Below are positions 29,101 through 39,860 of a DNA stretch of 64,000 nt, piece by piece; position 1 is the first letter of the stretch; each line of letters starts with the position of its first letter. Source of the stretch: Planococcus citri. Taxonomy: Eukaryota; Arthropoda; Insecta; Hemiptera; Pseudococcidae. Under the pieces are notes generated by a model, which did no database searches, was not told the origin of the DNA, and saw nothing but the letters and a program-made list of their open reading frames with translations. Made by a program: the position numbers and the translations under genes. The DNA lies in NCBI RefSeq assembly GCF_950023065.1, contig NC_088680.1, positions 35,142,559 through 35,206,558 on the forward strand, given 5' to 3'.

Positions 29101-32100
29101 AATCACTCGAGAAAGGGGGGATTTTCTATGGTATTTTTCTAACTCATTGAAGCGACGATTGGAATTTTCCAGTGGGATTTTTTCTTTTCATCGGTTACTC
29201 CCATCGTAGATCCTGTATTTTCATTCTTACGTTTATTCGATCGAATAGTCATCTCTTTGCTGGGCACTGTGAATTGAAGGTTTCGAGGAAAATTATTTAC
29301 GTATTTTGTTGATTCGAGTCGAGTCGCAGATATCGAAGTTTTTTCCCTTCTGATGGCGATGGAAAATATCCGGCTCTTGTTTGCTTCAGTCGTGAGATGG
29401 AATATGTATTTTATTTACTCAACGAGTGTTAATAAGTGAAATAGTTGATTTGAAGAGACCAAGCCTAATGGTAGATTGGCAGTATTCTTTTTTAGTGAAA
29501 TGGATGAAGTCTTCTGTCAATCGATGTTTTATCTCCCCCCCCCCCATTTTTTCGTGTTTACGACGAATAAGTTCATTTTACCTAATTACTTTATTAAAAA
29601 TAAATATAACTCGTTGAGTAGTTAATGACAAAAATTATCACTAAGCATTTTAAACATTCTTTTTGGAATTGAAATAGTTGTTGAGCATAATTACTTAGGA
29701 AATTGAATATTTTTATTCTTTACATTGCTGACTAGTTAATATTTACTACCTACAAAAATTTTAAATAATGGAAATTCCAATTAGGGCTACTAAACCGGTT
29801 GAAAAATTGTAAGAAGTTGTAGAGTCAAAGTTCAGCATTTTTCTAGAGATTTAAAGTGTGAATTTTCATGTTTTGATTGAAAAAAATATTTTTTCAAGTC
29901 ATAAAAGAACGCAATTTTTTTTTTACAAATCTGCTGAAATGACGTAAGACATTTTAAGGAATGGCTTTGGCTCAAGAATTTCTCAAGCAGTAGATACAGA
30001 ATAATTAGTTTTTAAAATTCCACAATTTTTATTCAAAGCCTTTTTTTGCTACCTGTTACAACATTTTGATGAATATTGGTCGGGAACGCAACTATGTATA
30101 GTTGAAGATCTCTGAACTGGTTCCAAGACACGTGCATATTTTTTTTTTGAACGCATAAATATGTATGATACATATTTTAGCAATGAAAAAAACTCATAGT
30201 TAGGTACAAAATTTAAAATTATTTTTGATGAAGAAAAAAAAAATGCTGCCAAAATAGTTTGGAAGGACTCGTGTAAAAATTTGATTTTCTTTTTTCCCAT
30301 TTGAGTTGGATAATCGAGATTCCGCTTCGTTTAATACGAAAGGAAATCGCAGAACCGATGATTTTGTAATTCAGGGCCAAGATTCAAGTATAATAGTTTG
30401 CAACAGTCAAATAAAAAAGCGAAACTTGTTGAAAAAAATGAATGAGATTCAAAAAAGTGTTATTTTTTGGGTGTACCCAATTTCGATTTTTTTTTCATTG
30501 AAGAGAGGGAAGAGATGGGTTGGTTATTTCGTATCAAATTTTCAATTAAATCTCTATTTACTTGAAAAACAAACAAACAAATGAGTCCAAATCGTTTTGT
30601 TCTTCTTGTGCAATTTGTATGAGAGACAGGCGAGACAGAGCAATTTTTCTGTCGCCCTTCCCTATCGGCATTTCAAACCTTGTTTTTGCGAAGGTGGTGA
30701 ACTGACAAGGGAACCTCTTGAGGTGTCACACTCCGATTTGAACGGGACTGCGATTTTTGGAAAGAGAATAGTCTAAAACCCTCAAAACCAAATTTTCAGC
30801 TGCCCAAGTTCATTTTTCGATTTTTGGCGAATTTTTGAAAATAATTCAAAATTGACTGTTTTGGCGATTTATGCTTTTTTTTTTAAAAGTACGTACTTGA
30901 TCAATAAAAATGGTCAAAATAAGTCCCAAAACTAATAATAATTACCCAAATCCGAATTTCACCATTTCCAGCCATTCTGGAGCCTCCAGCGCGATTTTTC
31001 AATTTCTCCAGAATTTTGAATTTGCTCCAGAAGGCGTGAATATGCAGTTGGGCAGCTTAAAATCGAGTTTTGTAATATAATCGACCTGTTTAACGAGTTT
31101 ATCTACATTTGAGCCGATTTTGAGAGTGACACCTCAAGAGTGGTTTTTTGACCAGTTTTTTTTCAAAATTAAAATCCAAAAAATCAAAAGATAACCGTTT
31201 ATGAGGAAATTTTTGAAATTTGTGCGAATCGCTGTATTTTGTGCAAAACTAACCCCCCAAATCCAAATTTCACAATTTCCAGCCATTCTGGAGCCTCCAG
31301 CGCGATTTTACAATTTCTCCAGAACTTTAAATTTGCTCCAGAAGGCGTGAATATGCAGTTGGGCAGCTAAAAATCGAGTTTTGTAATATACTCGACCTGT
31401 TTAACGAGTTTCTCTACATTTGAGCCGATTTTGAGAGTGACACCTCAAGAGTGGTTTTTTGACCAGCTTTTTTCAAAATTGAAAAATCCAAAAAATCAAA
31501 AGATAACCATTTTTGTGAGGAAATTTTCGACATTTGTGCGAATCGCTGTATTTCTTCAAGAACTAACCCCCGGAGCGCAAATTCTACCATTTCCAGCCGT
31601 TTATTTGGAACGAGAGTGACACCTCAAAAAACCACTCTTGAGGTGTCACTCTCAAAATCGGCTCAAATGTGGATAAACTCGTTAAACAGGTCGAGTGTAA
31701 TATACAACCCGATTTTTAGCTTCCTAACTTCATATTCACGTCTTCTGGAGCAAGTTCAAAATTCTGGAGAAATTGAAAAATTGCGCTGGAGCCTCATCTA
31801 GAATGGCTGGAAATGGTGAAATTTGGATTTGGGTAATTAATATTAGTTTTGGGACTTATTTTGACCATTTTTATTGATCAAGTACGTACTTTTTTTTAAA
31901 AAAGCATAAATCCCCAAAAACAGTCAATTTTGAATTTTCAAAAATTCGCCAAAAATCGAAAAATGAACTTGGGCAGTTGAAGATTTGGTTTTGGGGGTTT
32001 TAGACTATGCTCTTTTCAAAAATCGCAGTCCCGTTCAAATCGGAGTGTGACACCTCTTGAGGTTCCCTTGTGAGTAGGTGTTCTGTGATCCACAATTTTT

Positions 32101-35100
32101 GAAATAAAATTACTTCACTCCCCAGCGACTATTCGTGGTCATTTATTTAAAGGAAGTTGGAGATGTGAAGTTTCGAAGGTATCAAAATTCTTTGTTAGTA
32201 TTAGTACTTATAAAATGAGCAAAAAAAAATATTTTTCAAATCAATCCCCGACAAAAAAAATTATGACTATCTTTAAAATTAACATTTTTTCTTTCCTCCT
32301 CACAGTCAATTTCTCAAGTTTTTTTTTCATGTTGTGTAAGTGTGATATTAAAACCTCCTCAAGAAGCTACAGAAATAATTCAATTTTAAAGTGCCCTATT
32401 TTTTTATTCATCTTGTTTTTTTTTTTGTTGCGAAATTATGATAGGTATACTTGTACATACATACTTATATTTTTAAGCATCCACTCGTTAATTGATGATT
32501 TTGTCAAAAGGTGTAGGGGGGGGGGAGGTATCATTCGAAATTGATTTTTTGACACAAGCAGTAGGTACCTGTCTCTTGATTGACTTCATGACCTTTAATT
32601 TTTTTAATTCTGTATAAATTTTCAAAAATTCGAAAAATTGAATTTGATTTATGGTGCATTATTTTTTTAATGTGTTTCCAAATGAGTAAGTAGGTAGCTA
32701 GGTACCATACATTCTTGAAATGAACATAAACTTGGGAAAATACAAACTTTTTAAATTTCCAAACAGAAATCTAGAACATTTCCTTTTCGTTTTTCAGCAA
32801 AAACAAAAAAATTGAAATTAAAAATTTTTAAATTGCATTGTTTTGAAGATTTTTTTCAGCATTTTTTCGACCTTCAATTTTATAGTTTTAGGGTCTTGTT
32901 CCTGTGCAAAATTTCAAGTTGTTTTTATTTTTGCGATTTTGAGTTTTGAAAACTCAAATTTGAGCTATCAACAGAAATATCAAAATCAGAGCTAATTTTT
33001 GTAAAAAGCTGAAATTGGGTTAGCTCCCTGTTTTAAAATCCTCTCCTCTCCTCCCCTCCCGTCCCTTGACCCATCGAATTGGTGGCATTTTTGACTCTCG
33101 AGCGAATCTAGAAAGAATTTTAATGAAATTTCTGTAGTTCTGGTCTCGTAATTATGTCCTACGTGGGTAAAAAAAAGAAAATGAAAATTTGTTGACAACT
33201 CCTCTCCCCTTCTATCAATTTGATGATAGTTTTGTTTAAAGTCAGTAGCTTTTAACGGATTTTTATTTAATTTCCCAAATGCGGAAAAATTCCAAAATAG
33301 GTGTCACTCTGAAATGTCAAAATGGATTTTAAAAAATTAGGTCAAAATATCAATGAAAAGACGTCATGAAAATCGTTGATCTGAATTCTTAGTCCCCGAA
33401 TTTCATTTATATACGGTGCCTTTTGAAAATATTTTTGAAAATCGACAAATTTTAAAAATTTCTAATGACCTGTTATCATTTTGGAACCATCACCAATCGA
33501 TTCGATTTGACAAATAGGTACGGCTTTCAAAACAAATTTTGAATTTTCTTTTTCAAATTGATAACAAATTTCGGACTTTTTATGAGACATAACTAGATAA
33601 CAATTTTCAGAACACTCCAAAAATTGAAAAAAAAAAATTACAAAAAATTTTTTTTTTTTTTTTTGGGTGTTTGTAATTACTTGATTATTACACCCATCGT
33701 ACATCGTATGAGATTTAAATCGAGTTGGTAAGATCAAGTATTTTAATTAGGTCTAAGAATTTTTTAATTTCGGAAGGATGGAAGTCTTGGGTTCAAATTT
33801 TCCTTGAGAATGTATTTTCAAACCTCTGATTTTTCCCTATCTAATTAAAAAAATTATCTGCTTCTTGAAAAATCTCCGTTTTCCTTGCCAGAAAGAAGGC
33901 CGGAAAAGTAGTCAAAAATTGGCCCAGATACCTCAAAAAAGTCGTGTCTACAAAGCTTTCAAAAATAGAGCGAAATGAGTTTCAAAAAAAAAAAAAAAAT
34001 TACAACTCTGTTAACTTTCCAAATGAAGCAAAGCGATTAGCAAATTTCACTTACGTTGTACTTACATTGTACAATGTAGCTACTGTACCTACATTAGTAG
34101 ATATTTATTAATATTGTAATCCACTTATGTATTCACTGACTCAGCATTATATCTGGTCATTTAATTACTCATCGTCGGCGTGTATGCTTACAGGAAGTGG
34201 AGAAGAACTTGACACCGAGACAATGCGCGGTTGTAGACGCCGCCTTGGATACAATCAAAACATACTTCCACGCTGGTGGAAACGGTCTGAAGAAGACTTT
34301 CTTAGATAAGAGTCCTGAATTGCAATCGTTACGTTATGCGCTTTCACTTTACACTCAAACAACGGACACGTTGATAAAAACTTTCGTACATACTCAATCG
34401 AACAGAGGTAGGACCTAAATTAAAATTGAAGTTTATACTTACTCTCTCGTGTACCTACAACATTGATACCTACTTATGTATGTACGTACAATATATGAAA
34501 TGTTTATGGACTAATTGCTATATTAATGTGTTTGTCAATTTGTTCAGTTACTCCACCACCTCGAAAGGATGAAAGCACCCTGGGAGAGGTATCCATACAA
34601 GCAGACTTATTCACTCATCCTGGTACAGGCGAACATAAAGTCACTGTTAAAGGTAAACTACCTACTCCAGATGGATCATTCATTGACCTCGAACTTAAAC
34701 CTATCGTATATTTGTTCACCTATATTAATTCGTCTTAAATCGATTTCAGTCGTCGCTGCTTGTGATTTGAAATGGACAACAACCGGTATGTTCCGACCTT
34801 TCGTCGAGGTTCACTTGATCGGTCCTCATTTAGCTGATAAAAAACGTAAACAAGCCACCAAATCTAAATCTAACAATTGGTCGCCCAATTTCAACGAAAC
34901 TTTTCACTTGTAAGTTATTTACCTGCTCATTTACTCGTACGTAGGTACTTGCTGGAAAGATATGTGGGAATTAACCACGCAGCGAGATCAATGTTTCGTA
35001 ACTAATTGCTGTTGTTTTTTTTTGTCGTAGCATTATCGGCAATGAGGAACAGCTGGAATACTTCGAATTACATTTTTGCGTCAAGGATTATTGTTTCGCT

Positions 35101-35407
35101 CGTGACGATCGTTTAGTCGGCTTGACCGTGTTACCGTTGAGAAATTTCATCGCGCAGGTATTACAATTAAACTGCCAGATTAACGACTCGAGTGGAAAAA
35201 AAATTTCTTCTGATGTCGGTTTCGTCTTCGTTATTTTCGCAGGGTTCGTGCGCTGGTTGGTATCCGCTAGTTAGACGAATACAGATGGATGAGACTGGAT
35301 GGACCATCTTAAGGATATTATCTCAAAGAACAAACGACGAAGTAGCCAAAGAATTCGTCAAATTGAAATCGGACTATCGTCAAGATGAACCAACAAACAT
35401 ATCATAA
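1098..35407 (+). CDS. unc-13: Unc-13 / Munc13 synaptic vesicle priming protein, complete, 26 coding exons
   Basis: Presynaptic priming factor that opens syntaxin and promotes SNARE assembly at the active zone. Coding exons read from splice sites and family similarity: 1098-5198, 6123-6163, 13689-13779, 21917-21991, 22077-22296, 22366-22486, 22645-22751, 22835-22976, 23065-23191, 23554-23673, 23763-23962, 25995-26145, 26227-26385, 26477-26602, 26683-26850, 26964-27245, 27342-27563, 27660-27826, 27921-28078, 28153-28280, 28668-28799, 34194-34407, 34548-34652, 34750-34909, 35031-35157, 35243-35407. All phases agree and give about 2602 residues. Order: disordered N-terminus (1-1367), C1 (about 1458-1507), C2B (about 1575-1690), MUN (about 1716-2417), C2C (about 2430-2600). 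From residue 1390 on it matches insect Unc-13 nearly residue for residue. The start follows an in-frame TAG at 1095-1097. Three donors are the unusual GTTCGT (after 21991, 22751 and 28078). Upstream untranslated exons and the promoter are not identified. Other isoforms are likely but not visible. Confidence 0.95.
5199..6122 (+). other. unc-13 intron 1 (coding)
   Basis: A 924-bp intron. A GC-rich stretch at 5485-5680 (CCGCAGCCGCAGCAGCCGCG near 5502) stands out from the AT-rich surroundings and could be an internal promoter or alternative first exon, but no clear donor or start was found. Confidence 0.5.
6341..6388. repeat. CT/TCTG microsatellite
   Basis: Imperfect run of CTCTCTCT and TCTGTCTG in unc-13 intron 2. 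Confidence 0.8.
10951..11530. repeat. Minisatellite with a palindromic CGCGAACG-type core
   Basis: About twelve imperfect copies of a roughly 30-38-base unit built on GAATCATTCGCGAACGAATT followed by GAT(T/C)(A/T)ATTTTTGGT. Copies at the left edge are more decayed (CATCCGTGAAC); the array is cleanest at 11225-11530. It lies within unc-13 intron 2. Confidence 0.85.
14845..15660. repeat. Degenerate tandem repeat, about 100-base unit
   Basis: Successive diverged copies of a unit containing TTGATCAGACCGAAGGG, ATGTTGGATTCTTGAAACAC and a TTTTTTTGAGAGGG-like stretch can be followed across the interval. The short open frames on the minus strand here come from this array and are not genes. Confidence 0.65.
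18430..19560. repeat. Degenerate long-period repeat with C-rich tracts
   Basis: Three or four diverged copies contain a C/T-rich tract (CTCCCTTTTCTCC-like at about 18440, 18960, 19345 and 19510), followed by a TTCCAAGTCCTAAAATGATGAA-like segment and often preceded by TTTTTTCTTGAGAAAA. The boundaries are soft. Confidence 0.5.
19620..20010. repeat. GCCAAAAA-type tandem array, copy 1
   Basis: Irregular repeats of about 40-50 bases on the theme AAAATTGCCAAAAAGTCT followed by CACTTTTTGCC. The same theme makes up 24890-25535 and small patches near 56350 and 56960. Confidence 0.6.
20529..20673. mobile_element. Small TA-flanked inverted-repeat element (Tc1/mariner-like MITE)
   Basis: A 145-bp element with imperfect terminal inverted repeats about 40 bases long (left CGGGGTTCCTAATAATATTG, right end read inward CAGGGTCCCCAGAAATATCG; shared inner part CATAGCTGGC). 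It is flanked by TA at 20527-20528 and 20674-20675, as expected for a Tc1/mariner insertion. There is no coding capacity. Confidence 0.7.
21917..23673 (+). other. unc-13: unc-13 exons encoding the C1 and C2B domains
   Basis: Seven exons. The C1 zinc finger has the full ligand set H1458, C1471, C1474, C1488, C1491, H1496, C1499 and C1507, with the spacing H-x12-C-x2-C-x13-C-x2-C-x4-H-x2-C-x7-C of diacylglycerol/phorbol-binding C1 domains. A conserved linker follows, then C2B. Calcium-loop aspartates are visible at D1596 and D1602 (KDKSGTSDPY) and at D1648 and D1650 (WDEDND), so C2B should bind calcium and phosphoinositides. The introns are 69-362 bp. The longest (23192-23553) holds only CTCGAG/TCGACT-type short repeats near 23413. 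Confidence 0.93.
24140..24820. repeat. Decayed copies of the GGAGCCTCCAG dispersed repeat family
   Basis: Shares with the foldback at 30706-32070 the ordered segments GATTTTTGGTAAATTTTC, GAGCCGATTTGGAGCCTCCAG and CAGAAGGCGT. A second partial copy follows at about 24600-24690. The palindromic arrangement and ends are lost. Confidence 0.6.
24890..25535. repeat. GCCAAAAA-type tandem array, copy 2
   Basis: A dozen or so irregular units, CACTTTTTGCCAAAAATTG with variable spacers, as at 19620-20010. The short open frames across it are repeat-derived. Confidence 0.6.
25760..25960. repeat. GGTAATT-rich array
   Basis: About a dozen GGTAATT/GGTAAAT heptamers in the same direction with short spacers. 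The other end of the intron (24020-24060) has the reverse-complement form ATTACC, so the two ends could pair. Confidence 0.6.
28281..28667 (+). other. unc-13 intron, 387 bp
   Basis: Short intron between the two MUN exons. Nothing recognisable in it. Confidence 0.7.
28800..34193 (+). other. unc-13 intron, 5.4 kb, with a large foldback element
   Basis: Separates the exon ending SGVM from that starting EVEKNL. It contains the 1365-bp foldback (30706-32070), poly-C/G runs near 29536 and 32516, and the 30-bp motif at 33664-33693 that recurs inverted near 38838. No gene recognised. Confidence 0.7.
30706..32070. mobile_element. Foldback element, CAAGGGA-ended family, with internal duplication
   Basis: Arms of about 440 bp are near-perfect inverted copies (left from CAAGGGAACCTCTTGAGG; right ends CCTCAAGAGGTTCCCTTG). 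It is flanked by TGA at 30703-30705 and 32071-32073, a likely 3-bp target duplication. The left arm's inner segment (GGAGCCTCCAGCGCGATTTT ... GACACCTCAAGAGTGG) is repeated once in tandem (about 30965-31170 and 31262-31465), so the left side is longer. The centre at about 31618-31650 is itself a palindrome around CACCTCAA/TTGAGGTG. There is no open frame of note. The 3-bp target fits PIF/Harbinger-type MITEs, but this is inference. Confidence 0.85.
34548..35407 (+). other. unc-13: unc-13 exons encoding the C-terminal C2C domain and stop
   Basis: Four exons encode the non-calcium C2C domain, which contacts the vesicle membrane, and the conserved tail (MDETGWTILRILSQR). The TAA stop is at 35405-35407. 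The first of these exons ends at 34652, splitting a Val codon. If the splice is skipped, the frame stays open to a stop at 34736-34738 and would give a shortened protein lacking C2C (see findings). Confidence 0.93.
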
Positions 35408-35672
35408 ATATGTTCATTTGTTTTAAAAACCGAGTCAAAAACATTACCAATAATACAACCGTTATATTTTACCTATATATTCGCTCTTAACAGGGGTATT
35501 AACCTACCTTCCATCATTAATTGATACCTACCTATACGTATAATATTTTTTAAAACCATTATTATTGCATTCGGGTCTTCCAATGACATTTACAAAAATA
35601 TAAAAGAGAGAACATTCTGCAAGTAAAACCCATTCATATCAATGGAAAACGTAACGTATATTTTCATTTTTT

Positions 35673-35763
35673 AATAAAAAATAATCTAAAAGGAGTGTTA
35701 TCGCAAATGAAAAAGCGAGCCTTGTTGTGTTCATATTTTCGTACATTATAGTCCTATAATAAA
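35673..35763 (+). terminator. Candidate poly(A) signals of unc-13
   Basis: Two AATAAA hexamers, at 35673-35678 and 35758-35763, lie 270-350 bases after the stop in AT-rich DNA. Either could end the unc-13 transcript. A further AATAAA-containing stretch lies near 36271, and a longer 3' UTR is possible. Confidence 0.45.
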
Positions 35764-37899
35764 TACGATTCTTTTCAAAAGAATTACGTCATCTATGAAA
35801 AATGCTTCGCCGGCTAGTATTTTTTTTTCTATAAATATTAACTTTTTTTTTTCATGTAAGTTTTCTATTTTTATTTTGATTTTCATTTCTCTATAATCGT
35901 GATCACAGTATTGTTAACGTTTTTTTTCCCATCTGTAAAAATTCTCTTTTATCGCCGAATGTGTAAATAATTTTTTATCTTGTAATTTTATCTTTCTTTT
36001 TACGTGTATAAATATTTTGAAAATTGATTTCGAGAGGAACTGAGTACGCTTAATACAATGAAATTTACTGGGGTTGAATTTTATCTCTCATTTTATTTTA
36101 CTTTTTTTTTCCTTTTTAAGTTGTCGTGGAAGAGCTACATTACACATTTACGTTGGTTTTGTGTCTACTGTTTTTTTTTGTATAAATGAATACTCGAGTA
36201 TTTACAAAAGATGAAATACGAGTCGGATGTTGAAAAAATTACCTACCGTTATTATTGGTTACCATACTGGGGAATAAAAATGCATATCAGACGAAAAAAT
36301 TTAACTAACGATTAGATTTCGATTTAAAAAAAAAAAGTTCCTAATTGTAAAATCATCATTCCATATTACACACGTTGGGCTGTACCATAAAAAATACAAG
36401 TAGAATGAGATGACTAATCTAGAAGTTCTTTTTATAAAAAAAAGAAAAAAATACGAGTATTTTAGGAAACCCATATGTACTTCTAATTACCTAATACGTA
36501 CAATCTCTCAAGTCGAATGTAACAAACTTAATAAGTCTATAGATATTATCATTAAAAAACGATTTCATTTTCATTTGTATTTTTCCATTCTTTTCGGCTT
36601 TTCATTATTTATTTTTAAACTGGTTACCAATGTGCCAATATAATATTTTTACGAATGTTGCGTTTAGTTTTTAAATTTTCTCTTTTTTATTTCCGGTCAT
36701 GGACGAACATCTGCATATAAATGTATTTTTTTTACGATCGATTTAGTTAGGTTGGAGAATGCATTCGGTACGTGAGCTCGTGCAGTTTATGACGTAGCTG
36801 TATAACACTCGAATGCAACATATTGCGAGCATATCAGTGTCAATTTTCTGGCATCGATGATTTTTTTTTTTTGAAACGTGTCGGTGAAGAGTTAAAGAAG
36901 CAGAATGTGGCGCTAGTTCCGGGCTTACAGTGGGAAGAATCATCAATATAGCAATGTAATGTAACTTGACTAGTTTTTATTTGAAAGACATCCCAAATCC
37001 GAACTGATTCGATGCCTATGTTTAGAAACGTGTGTTACGTAAGCGGACTAACCCAAGAAAATAAACATTTAAATGCGACGACGAATTTATGTTTATGAAA
37101 ACGTTACAAATATTTCTCCCAAGCTGTCAGCTGATAGTGTGTGGTTCACATACTACTTCCAGTTTCTTCCTGTTAAGGTTTTAAAATAGGTTATGAGCTT
37201 AAGCTTCTTATAAGACACGCGTACGTATAGGTATAGTTAGGTTCATATTATATTTCAATATTAAGCTTGGATTTGAGTTTAATGACATTGACTACGGAAA
37301 TGGATTTGTGTGATTGATTACTCGCTGATGCTGCGTAAGGCACAGCGAATGCAATTTCTTCAATCGATTTATCCAGTAGGCAGTTGACTGGATTACCTGA
37401 AGGGCATATTGGCAATTAATAAAATCTAAGCGGTAATTAGCCGATGTATTGTGCTGTGTCATGGTATCTGTTTTAAAAATTGAACGACAATAACCTACGA
37501 ATTAATGAATTGTTTGCGTGTTAAACGTGCTCGCATCACGTGTGAGTATAGTGAAATGGCACTTCTCGCTACAGAAAGATTATTTATTGATTTGATTGCA
37601 TTTATTGCCGCGTTATCTGGACACATGTTACTGAAATATAAATGATTGCATGGGAAAGAGAAATTAAGAGTGATTACCTATTTCCAGCTGAGTGGAAAAT
37701 TTTCGTGATGCTTCGGTCACATGAATGAGGTACCTATTGAAATATGTAAGACTGTAAATTCTCCACAAAAACGTAATAAAACAACACTGTCATCAGTGTC
37801 ATAAGAAGCAAAAAGCGACTGATAAAGTGAAATATGAATTTTTTTTATTGATTTCGAATATGACGGAATTGATGGAACCTAATGTAGGCTATATGAATG

Positions 37900-39860
37900 A
37901 CCCAGCTACTTGGAGAAATTTGTACGAGCAATTTTCTATTGAGCAAATATTTTCCAAATGCCCAAATTTTTTTCTATTCAGGTATCTTACAGAATCGATC
38001 TTCTGAATCGATTTTCTACCATTTCCAGGCTAATCGAGAGCTTCCAGGGGCAATGAAAGCGAAAGCCGAAATAAGTAGGTACAACATCATTCTGGAGAGA
38101 TTCGAATGTGCTGGGAAATGTGAATTTATGTGATGCTGTAGGCTTCAGATCGGCTTGAAAATATTAAAATTGATTTGGAGAGGGGGAGACTTCGGAGGGT
38201 AGAGTTAATCGATACATAAGATCGAATTTTTTACGATATTAAAATTCAGCTGCCCGAGTTGAGTAAGTACAACTATTTCTAGGGAAATGTATAATAAGCT
38301 TAAGAGGAATCAGCTTTGGTTGGAGGCTTCAGATATATACATATGTACTTAAAAATGATCGAAATAGATTCAGGCGATTGACTTTAGTAGGTACCTGAAG
38401 AAAACATTTTCAGATTTTTTTCTATCAAAATTTACCATTTCTGCTGAAAAGTGATACAAAAGTGACTATTTTCAATCGATTTCAAAAATTTAAAAAAATC
38501 AATTCGGAATTACAAAGTAAAATGCTATTTCAACAAACCAAACATTTTTGAAAAAAAACAAAAAAAAACCAAAAACTCAAGTAAGTAGGTACCTACAGGT
38601 ATACTCGAACCCTAACAAGGAAAATTTGCCAATTTTGCAGTAACGAACCTTTACATCCATTCAACATAATAATATACTTTTCAACTGTCCTCAACTGAAA
38701 CAAAACCAACTTTCACTACAGATAACAAAAAATCCACCTAATTATCCCTGACGAACCCTCTGAAATACAAAAATTCATCTCCTTATAATAAAAAACACCA
38801 ACCTCACAAACCAAATCTAAACCCCCTCCCCTTTTCCGGGTGTAATAATCTTGTAATTACAAACACCACCCCCCCCCCCCCCCAAAAAAAATATGTATCA
38901 CAACTGGGACAAAATGTCATCTTGAACCGGACAAAGGGAAATCAACAGCTAGAGGACCAGAGGACCTCAAATCAATCAATTTCAATTTACCTAAAAATAA
39001 TACATCACCAGCAACAATTTCATGCTCTGAGGTTGATTTTTCGATTTTTGGCAAATTTTTGAAAATTCAAATTTGGCTCATAAATCATAATTGGATCAAA
39101 TTCACGCAATAAGGTTAAAATTTGGTTTGTACCCTATTTTTGACCTCCGGAGTCGATTAGTGATGAATCAATTCTTCCTGGAGCCCTTAGAAGGTTTTCG
39201 TTTTCTCCAGTTTTCAAAAAAAAAAGAACTTTAGTTTATAGAGAACCTATGAACTCGGATTTACCATATTTGTGGTCCTTTTGATCGATTTCTAAATATT
39301 TTTGTGTTGTTTCAAATCCAACGTTTTCTCCAGTAAGAATTTTTGAAAAAAAAATTTAAAAAATAAAATTTGCTGGAGGCTTCAAAATTGTTTGAAACCA
39401 TCACTAGCCGACTCGAAAGAAAGGGCGAAAGTAGGGGTAAGTAATGGGTTAGTACAACTAAATAACCAACTTTTAGCTTTTTTTTTGTTTACACGTTCGC
39501 TAACAATGAATTTTCATTTTTTTTTAAATCGTCGAAAATTTTTAAAAAATTTGAACAGGTATAAAAAGATTTTTAAAATACATGCCTATGCGCCTCGGTT
39601 GATCCGAAGGGCCTTAAAGAAGGCGAATTTGAATTTACAGGTCTTGAAATTTCATTTTCTCCTTTTTTTACAACGTTTTCCCTTTTTTTTTTTTTTTTTA
39701 TCAAAAACTGGAAAATCTGAAAATCCACTGGAGACTTTAAAAGGTTCGAAACCATCGCCTATTGACTCGGGGGAAGTCAAAAATAGGACGAACCAAACCT
39801 CAACCTTTTATGTTGATTTGAGCAAAGTTCGAATTTTTCTCATAAGAAATGAGCCAAACT
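37900..39860. repeat. Decayed GGAGCCTCCAG-family copies
   Basis: Partial copies at about 37990-38110 (ACCATTTCCAGGCTAATCGA, ATTCTGGAGAGATTCGAA), 39020-39200 (GGTTGATTTTTCGATTTTTGG, CCTGGAGCCCTTAGAAGG), 39375-39430 (TGCTGGAGGCTTC) and 39725-39770 (ACTGGAGACTTTAAAAGG). Order and spacing resemble those of the foldback arms at 30706-32070, much diverged. Confidence 0.5.

Larger units (their letters stand above)
23763..34407 (+). other. unc-13: unc-13 exons encoding the MUN domain (with MHD1 and MHD2)
   Basis: Twelve exons give an all-helical MUN region that drives syntaxin opening and SNARE assembly. It begins just after C2B with VAPYHIQYTCLHENLFHYLC. The exon 27342-27563 holds the MHD1-like stretch (VVDVFTQLTQCFDVVSKLEC). 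Exons 28153-34407 hold the MHD2-like stretch, ending with HAGGNGLKKTFLDKSPELQS. Two large introns interrupt it: 23963-25994 and 28800-34193. The donor after 28280 (GTAATC) is weak, but the join restores the expected protein. Relative to Drosophila, the short segment just before EVEKNL is absent. Confidence 0.93.
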
